The notes below the pieces were generated by a model. It saw only the letters and a program-made list of their open reading frames with translations, was not told the origin of the DNA and did no database searches. The translations under genes and the position numbers were made by a program. Positions 36,673-46,531 of a stretch of 64,000 bases of DNA are shown one piece after another (the first letter of the stretch is position 1; every line of letters starts with the position of its first letter). The stretch is from positions 7,752,501 through 7,816,500 of the forward strand of contig OY987226.1 in the NCBI GenBank assembly GCA_963920705.1, given 5' to 3'. This stretch comes from Odiellus spinosus (taxonomy: Eukaryota; Arthropoda; Arachnida; Opiliones; Phalangiidae).

Positions 36673-38401
36673 TATTCTTACCACCCTGCAAATTCTGTGA
36701 CTCTACGCCATCACGCAAAGGCTTAGTGACTCGGTTTCGTATTACCAGTTTCTACGTACGTAGCACTCGTGTTAAGCCCTTTTCTTCCCTGTTGGATCTT
36801 AAATGAGACGAAATCATTGCTATAATAGTGAATCCCATTATGTTCTGTAAAGGCCAATGAAGGAGGCACGTTTTTTAGGCATGTAATATTTAAGCTTAAG
36901 TAAAACGAAGAGTAATAGCCCAAACCAAGGCTTAGCTTAAAAAAAAGGAAAGAAAAAGAAAACTCATTTTTGAAAAATATGTATGGTAAGGTTAAAAGTC
37001 TAACGCGGCCTTTCTATTGAGAAGGAGGGGGAACCTAGAGAAAGGGGTCATTCTGCGCTAAGTTCCGGTTTGCTAGTTTTCGCTAATGTTACCCTGTTTT
37101 ATTCTTGTATCGAATGTCTAATGTTACCGCGACAAAATGCTTTGAGTGTGTGTAATGTTTTTTAATGTTTTTATTCGCGTCCAAGGCTTAACAAAACGAT
37201 TTTATGGGAAGGTGGATAAACCAACAAGTCTTTCCTTAAATTCTATTAGCTAGCTTTTTTCATTCGTAGGGCTTATAAGTGGAAAGCAAGTTCACTTATA
37301 TTTGCGGCTATTAATAGTTAATTTTCCGTATTAATTATGTTTAATTTGCGCGTGAGGCAAGATGGATTGTTTAAATTATGTTTATGACGTTCCTAAATTT
37401 TAAAGGATATCTAAGATGAAAGTGTTGTGGATATCTCTTGTAAAGATCTTTGAAAACGCACCAAATGAATCTCTTTAACTTGAAGTTAATAAATAAAAAT
37501 TATATATTCAGAATCAAAATATTCGCGCGTATTTTGTAGTAAAATTCCTACATGTGAAATAATATTAGTCGACAGATTTGATTAAGTGAAGATTTTCAGA
37601 CATATTTATCCATATTTCGATATATGCTTAATCGTTAGTTAACTGTAAATTAACAAGACACATTTGGTGAGTTTTGAAAATGTTTTATGCATATATTAAC
37701 ATTCCTAATTGTTTTAAAAATAGCATTTTAAAGTTTTCATTATCTCTTTAAATGAGGTCATAATCAAACAAAACTTAAATCTTCTAAAAACATTTGAGAT
37801 CTTTAAGATTAAGTAAATCATTCAGAAACTCTTTCATGAGTTTGCCTTAAAATAATTATTGTTACGATTAATTTCCCTGACTTTTCACTAACCCTTTGAT
37901 CCATTTTTCTTCAAATTCAATGACTTTTCCATGATTTTTGATCGTTTACTTGTCCTTTACATACAGTTATATTTTTAACTCGTTATGAATATATATCTAA
38001 AAAATCAAATTACCAAGTTAATTTGAGTTGGAGTAATTGGACCAGAAAATTCACGTTTTTGAAGATTATACGCGCTAGCTACCGAAACACTTTAATCTTC
38101 TGTTACGGAGTCGTAGTTGCGTCTACGCCCACGTTCTTCCCTTTTTAAAAGGGATTTTATCATTTTCAATGAACAAGCTTACGAACAAAGTGGGTCAAAA
38201 AGCTTGGATAGAATCTTTCAAAGTTTATTTTGTTTTAAAAATAAGATGCCGTCACAATTTTCAAGGATAGGTTTTGTTGCTTTTTATTTCCTTGACACCT
38301 AATATCTTGGGTTTTACCAAAAATCTAATTCTAAAAGGTGATTAAGTTGGCTGATTGATATTTGGAAAATGCTAGCTTGTACTGTTCTCATTAATTAATG
38401 G
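36673..38401. other. Non-coding stretch, no gene seen
   Basis: AT-rich. An AATTTCCCTGACTTTTC word at about 37869 is related to the 23-bp minisatellite further right. No recognisable gene. Confidence 0.5.
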
Positions 38402-38682
38402 CAAGAAGGATCAGATAAGGAGAGGAAAAGTGGGGCTGCGTTGAGTTAGAGAGAGAAGAGCCAACCTCCCACTCGGGTGGAAAGGGGGGATAGGAAATTC
38501 TCGAGGTAAACTGTTGTCACGTGGTCGCTAGCTAGCGCGTCTCATAAAGGATTCGTTTTACCCACGTGACAACAATTTACCACGAAGCATCTCTACCCCC
38601 GTTCTCCCAGAGTGGGAGTTTAGGCCGACGCAGTAGGAGCCGCGCCGTTCCCACTTTTCCTCTCCTTATCTGATCCTTCTTG
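38402..38682 (-). mobile_element. MITE family A, copy 3 (reversed)
   Basis: A 281-bp copy, internally the reverse complement of the copies at 1521 and 22887, with the exact 7-bp duplication TTAATGG at 38395 to 38401 and 38683 to 38689. The ends and both CACGTG words are intact. Internal blocks such as CGCTAGCTAGCG match copy 1 very closely, implying a recent common source. Confidence 0.9.
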
Positions 38683-38689
38683 TTAATGG

Positions 38690-39440
38690 TAATATATATA
38701 AATTTATAATATTAGATGGATTGAGGGAGCATTAATAAAGGTTTATAATAATAAAAGTCGATGCAAGTCTAGGCCGTAGAAAGTTTAAAATAATATTTTT
38801 ATTTTATAGAAACACTGGCAAAATTAAATTAACGTCCATAGAATTAATTAGACCTATATCCTCTCCTTTTTTCGTTTCCATTCTTGTAAATTAATTCTAC
38901 ATAGTGTGAACATGGCTTTATAGATTAAGATATATACAGAACAATCCTACAAATAGATATCAGCTGATCACGAAATTGAAGAAGCAATAAACGTTATGTT
39001 TTCGAAAAAATACAATTCCATTCTTCCCCCTTTTTACATCATCACAATGAATGTTCGTCTTTTGTATTACGATGAAGAAATTCTGAAAATATATACATGT
39101 ATATCTAGAATCCTCGTTTTGATACCTCTACCTCTACCTTAACAACAATGCGTGAAGGTAAAAAGAAAACTAAAAAAAAACTAGGGAAATCCATTAGAGT
39201 TTTTATTCCCTACATGCATGCTAGAAATCTTTTTCTCGAATGTCTTTTTATTCTTTTTCCAAACTTAGCGTATTTTATTTTGGAATGTAATTTTTCTTAT
39301 CTTAAGCCGAGTCTTCATGGCTTTCAAAATTAATTTTTATTCATTTTTTGATTATTCATAACAATTTACGTCGGAAAACTGTTTTCTTACTATCGAAGTG
39401 GCTTTACTTTAAGTGTTCGTACAATATTTTCCAAGAGAGT
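38690..39440. other. Non-coding stretch, no gene seen
   Basis: AT-rich spacer before the minisatellite; nothing recognisable. Confidence 0.5.
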
Positions 39441-40445
39441 TTTCCCTGACCATTTCTAAATAATAACCTTGACCATTTCTAAATAATTTTCCTGGCCATT
39501 TCTAAATAATTTTCCTGACCATTTCTAAATAATTTTCCTGACCATTTCTAAATAATTTTCCTGACCATTTCTAAATACTTTTCCTGACCATTTCTAAATA
39601 ATTTTCCTGACCATTTCTAAATAATTTTCCTGACCATTTCTAAATAATTTTCCTGACCATTTCTAAATAATTTTCCTGACCATTTCTAAATAATTTTCCT
39701 GACCATTTCTAAATAATTTTCCTGACCATTTCTAAATAATTTTCCTGACCATTTCTAAATAATTTTCCTGACCATTTCTAAATAATTTTCCTGACCATTT
39801 CTAAATAATTTTCCTGACCATTTCTAAATAATTTCCCTGACCATTTCTAAATAATTTCCCTGACCATTTCTAAATAATTTCCCTGACCATTTCTAAATAA
39901 TTTCCCTGACCATTTCTAAATAATTTCCCTGACCATTTCTAAATAATTTCCCTGACCATTTCTAAATACTTTCCCTGACCATTTCTAAATACTTTCCCTG
40001 ACCATTTCTAAATACTTTCCCTGACCATTTCTAAATAATTTCCCTGACCATTTCTAAATAATTTCCCTGATCATTTCTAAATAATTTCCCTGATCATTTC
40101 TAAATAATTTCCCTGACCATTTCTAAATAATTTCCCTGGCCATTTCTAAATAATTTTCCTGGCCATTTCTAAATAATTTTCCTGGCCATTTCTAAATAAT
40201 TTTCCTGACCATTTCTAAATAATTTTCCTGACCATTTCTAAATAATTTTCCTGACCATTTCTAAATAATTTCCCTGACCATTTCTAAATAGTTTCCCTGA
40301 CCATTTCTAAATAGTTTCCCTGACCATTTCTAAATAGTTTCCCTGACCATTTCTAAATAGTTTCCCTGACCATTTCTAAATAGTTTCCCTGACCATTTCT
40401 AAATAGTTTCCCTGACCATTTCTAAATAATTTCCTTGACCATTTA
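39441..40445 (+). repeat. 23-bp minisatellite, about 43 to 44 units
   Basis: The unit is TTTCCCTGACCATTTCTAA followed by ATAA, repeated with a constant 23-bp period over 1 kb. Variants come in runs: CCTGACC preceded by four T on the left, ATTTCCCTG in the middle, ACTTTCCC units near 39966 to 40025, CCTGGCC near 40135 to 40200, and AGTTTCCC from about 40285 to 40430. Runs of like variants are what local duplication and unequal exchange leave behind. It has no coding capacity and no spacer diversity. Confidence 0.95.
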
Positions 40446-41799
40446 AATTCCCTGACTTTTTGATACCATTTCCGAATTCTCTGAATTTTCCTGGTGTTGT
40501 ACGAATCCTCTCCTATCAAATACAAATTAAATCTTGGAAGGGTTTTCCTTTGCTTTGTTCAAGAGATGTTGGCAACGAATCGGCGATATTTTTAATAAGG
40601 CTTCAAAATGTGTATTAGTTAACCAATTTTGAAATTACTTAATGCCGTATAAAGGCTCAAATTCAAACTTATTAGTCGAGAATATGAAAAAAATTCGTTA
40701 TATGAAAACTCGAGTTTAACCCCTAGCTCGTTATTCGCCCTAAAGCTTATGGAAGATTTCTCGGTGTGGCGTTCAAACGTATATCTAAAACTTTTCATAA
40801 GAAAAAAATAAAAAAAATCATACCGACTAAAGAGGTTCTTGCAAATATATTCCTTTATATCGAGGGAAGCAGGGATCGAACGCCTCGCATATTTTCTCCA
40901 GAAATGATCGTTGCGGTAACTAGCGAGATTATTCCCGGGTTTCGGCACCATATACGAACAAAATAAATCCTTCGCTTATATCGTTATAATATTTGAGTGA
41001 TGAAATGTGGTAACTTGATTTTGTTAAAATTTAGGTTTATATTTTAGGTTTACAAGGTTTTTTTCGGTTTGTGTGATCAAGGGTTTGGATCCCTTAATGT
41101 TACTTCATATAGTAAACGTGTGACGTTTTCACTGCGTAGGGTGTCCCTTCTAGTCTTTGTTGTATCCGCGTCGTCTAGTTATAAGAATACTTTCGGCAAA
41201 AATGTTAGCTCCATTACAATATGCACAACAGCTACTTTCTAACACTTGCTATACTCTGGCAATCGCGTGGCATAATTTCGAGCGATGTAGCTATCCTACA
41301 ATCCCCCACGCGTTAAATCTTATTTTTATTTTAAATCCGTTGGATCGGTTATCCCGTTGGGTACGGGAAGTTAAGAGGCTCGATCGCACGGTGTCTATCA
41401 GAAAAAGGGGCGCCCTATCGCGCCCTTTTTTTTTTCCAAAGCGGAAATAGTTATGAATAATTTATAGGTATTTCCCTGCTACCGCCCTTGCCACCTACAG
41501 TGGCTGTAGCTGTCTCAGTCAGTTGAGTGGTGAACTCTTCGCTCCCCACCCCCTTGATTCTAACGCCGGAAACAGCGCGTTGGAATGTGAGAAAATATTT
41601 GGCACAGAACCGACCGGTATTATACAATAATTCTCTGCCAGTTTAGATAACTAATAAAGTCTGGGTGGGCCTCTTAACATTAGGCTTGTAATCCAAGGTT
41701 ATTTTGTTACTGAAATAGGGTAGGGGAGAGATGTGTTTATATTTTTTTCATTTTTCGTACAACTACAACCGACATTACGTTTTTTATGACTTTGTTATA
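40446..41799. other. Non-coding stretch, no gene confirmed
   Basis: Starts with further CCCTGAC-type words related to the array. Two frames, at 40619 to 40951 (minus) and 41157 to 41450 (plus, 97 codons), have no recognisable domain. The part from 41150 to 41660 is GC-richer than the surroundings. A stem-loop with a T run is listed separately. Confidence 0.45.
41402..41436 (+). other. Stem-loop followed by a T run
   Basis: AAAAGGGGCGC and GCGCCCTTTTTT pair across a short CCTATC loop and run into ten T. The shape would suit the 3' end of a small Pol III RNA, but no A or B box or known RNA is recognisable upstream. It may equally be chance. Confidence 0.3.
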
Positions 41800-42411
41800 A
41801 AGGGACGGTGAAGGAAAAGTGGTTTTTAAAATAGTAGCCATTATTATTTACTTCGGGACAACCGAGAGGTGTACAAGTCTGTAAGTTTGACTGTACTTAG
41901 GTGATTATCAAACTGACCACGTATTTAGCATTACCAAAGACTGTAATCAGTTACGTAATATGATAATTAGTGTACATACTTAACGGAAGTGGTCAACCCC
42001 TCGGGAAAAACAAATTTACCAGCCCAACGTGAAGCAGGATTAAAACGGGTTACTTATGCACTGTGAAATTTGGGACTCTATGTTCATTCATGTCTGTTTG
42101 CATTGCTCCTGAAGTGTAACACCTTTCGCCATTAAAAGAGACCTTTGAGAGGTTTCTCTGTTGGATATACTTGTCTGCTTGTTTAAACTTGCCTTATATT
42201 TTATTGATCTCATCAATAGACCAATGGAAAGTAAGGTGAAATAAGCAGACGAAGTCAACCAGCTAAGTAGGGAAAAAACTTGCGCTAAAACTTCATCATT
42301 AATTATAATTATAAGCTTAATTAACGAAATGTGAAATGTGGTACCCTGTCAAACATTTTAAATGAAGAGTTAAAAACTACTTTTTGCTTTCCACTCTCTC
42401 TTTAATACTTC
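41800..42411. mobile_element. Old relative of the TTAA foldback MITEs
   Basis: The left end ATAAAGGGACGGTGAAGG, then AAAAGTGGTTTTTAA, matches the right end read in reverse complement, TTAAAGAGAGAGTGGAAAG, then CAAAAAGTAGTTTTTAA. The left flank is ATAA rather than TTAA. The interior holds a copy of the dispersed core repeat at 41910 to 41960. It has no coding frame. It is probably an old member of the group, but the assignment is weak. Confidence 0.45.
41910..42000 (+). repeat. Dispersed core repeat, copy 3
   Basis: ACCACGTATTTAGCATTACC, then AAAGACTGTAATCAGTTACG, and further on ACGGAAGTGGTCAACCCC. It shares its first part with copies near 1368, 4653 and 48280 and its last part with 4653. It lies inside the inferred MITE at 41800 to 42411, which may be the parent element. 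Confidence 0.55.
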
Positions 42412-43501
42412 GATTTCCGCGCTGGGAAAAAAATAAATTCTGACAGTCCCAGGTGTGACTTAGTTGTGACAAACGCCGGAATTCGGTGGCGTTGGTCTAA
42501 TGAAGATGAAATACCACGGATGACGTTATGGGTCTTACTTTATTCGGGAGTGTTATATATATTGATTTTCTAGACTTTCCGTGGTATCAAAAGTGTCATA
42601 TTGTGACATCTGAATTTATATTACCCATTTTCTCACTAATCATTATTAAAGACCTTTATTATAGATTATGACGTCATAAAGTCAGTAAACGTCACTGTTC
42701 TATAATGTTTATGATGATTTTAGCTAACCAAATTAACTGGGTTTGTTTAGAGATCGGCGTATGGATAAAAGTAATCCACGTTGTGTGGATAATAAGTTAA
42801 TTTATTCACAAAATTTTCGAATACATTAGATTTATCATAGAATTCTGTAGATAATCTTTGATTATGGTTAAAGATAATCTCGTCCAAACGAAAACCTCTA
42901 GGCTGGTTAAAACCCGATAGATGTTACAAAGTATCCACTCATTGGGTCACGAGTGCGATTTGAGCCCTTGACCCAACATCTTTTTCACGTGTAGATTGTA
43001 TCAGTTGAATAATGGTCAACGTACTATGAGCGTTCGGAACTTCAAATACGGATCTGATTGCAATTTGGTGCATAATTTCGAGTGAAACATCTCACTTGAA
43101 TATAATCCTATTTAGTTATTTACCAATTCAACTGATATAAGTTCATCCAGCGTATAACGCGTACGTGATTATAGATTTAGAGTAAATATATATTGAAGTA
43201 TATAAGACTATATTACAATTAATGGATGTTGATTTAAGGTAATTAATATTTCAATATGGTAATTACCTAATCAACGTTGTTATTAATTTAATGAAGGTCA
43301 ATTTGAAATTATTCCTCGTATCGACTGGAAAACGGACCTAAACATTCGCTTATAATTTAAATCATAGATTATAGAGTTTAATTAGTTTCCAATATGAGCG
43401 TGAATTAAAGGGCTTGTTTTTAATTACGCGTGTAAAAACTTTGCACGTGTTCGAACAATAATTATATCAATTGGCGATGAAAATCTGTCCGTCAAAATAA
43501 A
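42412..43501. other. Non-coding stretch, no gene seen
   Basis: AT-rich, with scattered TGACGTCA-like words (near 42670) of unknown meaning. No recognisable gene or repeat. Confidence 0.5.
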
Positions 43502-43934
43502 CAGGGTGACCACTTTTCCTATATTTCCTATTTTTTTCCTATATTTTCACCTCATTCCTATTTACTCCTATAATTTAATGCCAATTCCTATAATCTCCTA
43601 TATTTCTACTCAAAATCTCTAGTTAAGGGTAAAGTTATAAATCATACTGTCAGCTGTGGCTGTATTAGATTATTTTAGCTTAACTGTACATTTTCTAGTT
43701 AAAATAGTCTGTAAAATTTCATACTATTTAAGCAATTGGATCATATTAATACCATGTTTAATAATAAACATGGTTGCTACTTTTAATTAATTATTTTAAT
43801 ATTTTATCATATATTTTACACTTATTTCTTACTATTTTGTCCTATATTTTACATAAAATTCTTCCTATATTTTCCTATATTTCTCAAAGAAATTTCCTAT
43901 ATAGGATTTTCAAATTTTCAGTGGTCACACCCTG
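43502..43934. mobile_element. hAT-like element made of CCTATATTT words
   Basis: The left end reads CAGGGTGACCACTTTTCC; the right end in reverse complement reads CAGGGTGTGACCACTG. The same 6 bp, AATAAA, adjoin both ends (possibly an eroded 8-bp duplication). CAGGG-type ends fit hAT elements. Both ends of the interior are built of repeated TCCTATATTTT words. No transposase frame is present, so it is non-autonomous. Confidence 0.65.
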
Positions 43935-46188
43935 AATAAATAAGTGAATATGAGCGTGTATAAGAATTAACAGAATATATTTAATTAAAAGAGCCTTGAT
44001 AGAAAGTGCGTGTAACAAGAAAAAAACACTTTCAAAATTATTTAATATGGTGAAAAGTCTGAAATATATTACTGAAGCACTTTCGGGTATTCGCAGATTA
44101 TTTTTAAAATAATATTGAGGCATAATGTGACGCGCAAAATTGACGGATTGGAATTTTTTGAAAGAGAAAAATTTCGGATACTTTGAAATATTTTAAGGAT
44201 ATACCTCAAACTGTTCTTAACCAAACTGGATATGGAGGTTAAGCAGCATGGTGAGCCTTCATATCCAGAGAAGGCTTTTCAGATTTCTCACCATTTTTAT
44301 TTTAAGCTATGAACTAATGCTTTATAATTGCTATACTTCAACATTGTGTAATTATTCATTTGTTGATTCTTTTCTTTCCATATTTTTATTTATCTATGAT
44401 ATTTTCCTGCCTAATGGCTTCGTATTGTAACACACTTAGCCGGCGTATGTCGCTTATAGTGAGGCTATCACGAATTTTTCATGAGCGTCAAATGGAAATT
44501 GGGTAGCATATATATGCATGTCATATAAAAATACCGGTGCAGTAAAATTAATATTTTAAATCGTCATCTACGAAATTTTTAAAACAAAAATTCCACGCAA
44601 TATTACGTCATGTGACTTTTATTGATTTAATCCCTCAAAAGGAAAGAAAAAAAAATATATAACATTTTAATTAATGTTCTTAAAAATCCGGAGGTATAGA
44701 AATTTGAATATGCGTTTTTATTGCATTGCTTTCGAAAAAAATGGTAACAGCCTCACTTTAAATTTTACTTATTCTATTTAAGAACAGTTGCCAACTCACT
44801 TCGCCTTTCTATTCGATAGTTTGCCAACTCCCCTTGAACTTTCAAACAAGCTTAATCTTAAAACTGGAACGTTGAATATTCAAATTTACTAATTTGTTGT
44901 AACTTGTTTTAAAAATTTCTTTTAATCTGACTAATTTAAGAGCCGCAGCGCCTAATTTTGGGTTAAGTAATCGTTTTAAAATAACCTTCACACTCCCATA
45001 TTTGCAAAAAAAAGGCATTAACAATATTTCAACAGACATTTAATGGATTGAAACTAGTGTACCGATTTTTTTATTTATTTTCGGTTCAGACGTTTCAAAA
45101 TTCGGTTTATATATTTTTAAATTTTGCAGCATTTACAAAATTAATATAGCCGTTATGTTTTCTTATAGATAGTGTCTATATATTTGCTCGCACTGCCAAA
45201 TAAAAGTGGAATGGCTCAAGTTGCCAGACATGTCTCATATTCGATTAATTTGAGTCCAGGTTTATATATAGCTCGAGGGAATGGTAATTTTTTTCTATGT
45301 AGACTGTCTACTTAGGTTTTTACAGGGTTTTCAGCTTCCACTGTCATTGCTTCATTGACTCAAAATAAATCTATTTTCTATTTGTAATTTCATTTACGGT
45401 AATTGTAAACCTACAACCACATTTTTTTTTAGAACATCCTCTTGTCTCAAGAATGTGTAGTTTGTAGTATAGCGAAAACTGACGCGAATGAATACGCAAT
45501 TTAAAATATCTTAGGAGTTGAAAATAGTTCTAGAAATTGTGAATTTTTGTAAATAGTAAGTCTACACCATGTTTGAAGAGCCGCTCTTTTGAAATATACC
45601 CCGAGTCTAAAGTTTCTCCTTCATTTTCAATTATTTCTGACAAATTATCCACGAGCTTCAAGTATAATCAATCCTTGCTGGGCCTATATATAGTTACGAA
45701 ACGTTGTATGTTTTCAACGATGGGAAACCTAGATTTATTTATATATGTGGTGGTTTACATAGAGATATAAGGGAGGATATGGTTTTACGTGCTGAAAACT
45801 TAAACTTTTAGGAGAACATGCGGGTTGCCTACCCTATTTATTTAAGAATACATATAGTAAAGCAAAAATATTGTATCTTTAAATTATAAGGGACGTGAGT
45901 CAAATGAAATATGATGTTTTTAGATTATTATTTTAGTTTACAGATTGAGGGAAAGTGATAATTGGGTTTTAAATATTCGAAAAACTTAACTATCAAACTT
46001 GAATAGTCACAGCTGGGGATATTAGTGTGTGATGCAATTAAGTCCTTTTTAACTAGAGATTATTGTTTGTTACAATTTAATGAGTTTAACTTTAACTTCA
46101 TTACTATTTTTAAAACTTTTTAAATTTTAATTTTTCAGTATTTTCAATTAATCTGTGTTAATTTTTTTATGGTCATGGTAGCCGTTAT
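43935..46188. other. Non-coding stretch, no gene seen
   Basis: AT-rich. Frames of 60 to 79 codons (for example 43884 to 44123 and 44248 to 44430) are dominated by Leu, Ile, Phe and Tyr, as random AT-rich frames are. No domain recognised. Confidence 0.5.
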
Positions 46189-46524
46189 CAGAAGCCGATG
46201 AAACCCTCCTTTGAAGTCTATTACTCCCGGGTCTTGTCTACCCCTCTCTGTATGGGTTATTCTCAAAAGGCGCGATTCGTACGCCTCCTAACGGTAGATG
46301 TTTTCGGAGCGGGAGCTCGTCGAGCGAATATCTCTAGCAGCCTTGGAGTTCGTCCAAAAAAGTCGACGTTTGTGGAGAGAGAGAATTTCCAATTTTCCGT
46401 AGACAGGGGGGATGAAGTAGGACCCCTTCTAACTCTTAAAATTGGGAATTTTACCCATACAGAGAGGAGCGCTATATGGAACATTGGAGTAGTAGACTTC
46501 AAAGGAGGGTTTCATCGGCTTCTG
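46189..46524 (+). mobile_element. MITE family B, copy 4
   Basis: A 336-bp copy with the exact 7-bp duplication CCGTTAT at 46182 to 46188 and 46525 to 46531. It is nearly collinear with the copy at 17159, with a few small differences (for example GTCGACGTTTG against GTCGTCGTTTG). Frames of 111 (plus) and 79 (minus) codons lie inside it; they recur in other copies and cross the terminal repeats, so they are not genes. Confidence 0.9.
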
Positions 46525-46531
46525 CCGTTAT

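Noticed and set aside
39441-40445. CRISPR-like regular repeat
   Set aside because: The 23-bp units abut without unique spacers and there are no cas genes; this is a eukaryotic minisatellite.
40619-40966. Opposed frames of 110 and 66 codons, and a GTTCGATCC B-box-like word with TGGTGCCGAAACCCGGGA upstream on the minus strand
   Set aside because: It resembles a tRNA or an LTR primer site piecewise, but the arms of a cloverleaf do not fit and there is no LTR beside it. Too weak for a feature.
41157-41450. 97-codon plus-strand frame in a GC-richer patch
   Set aside because: Considered as a small gene, but no domain, signal peptide or recognisable family is visible and part of it translates the stem-loop and T run. 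Left unannotated.
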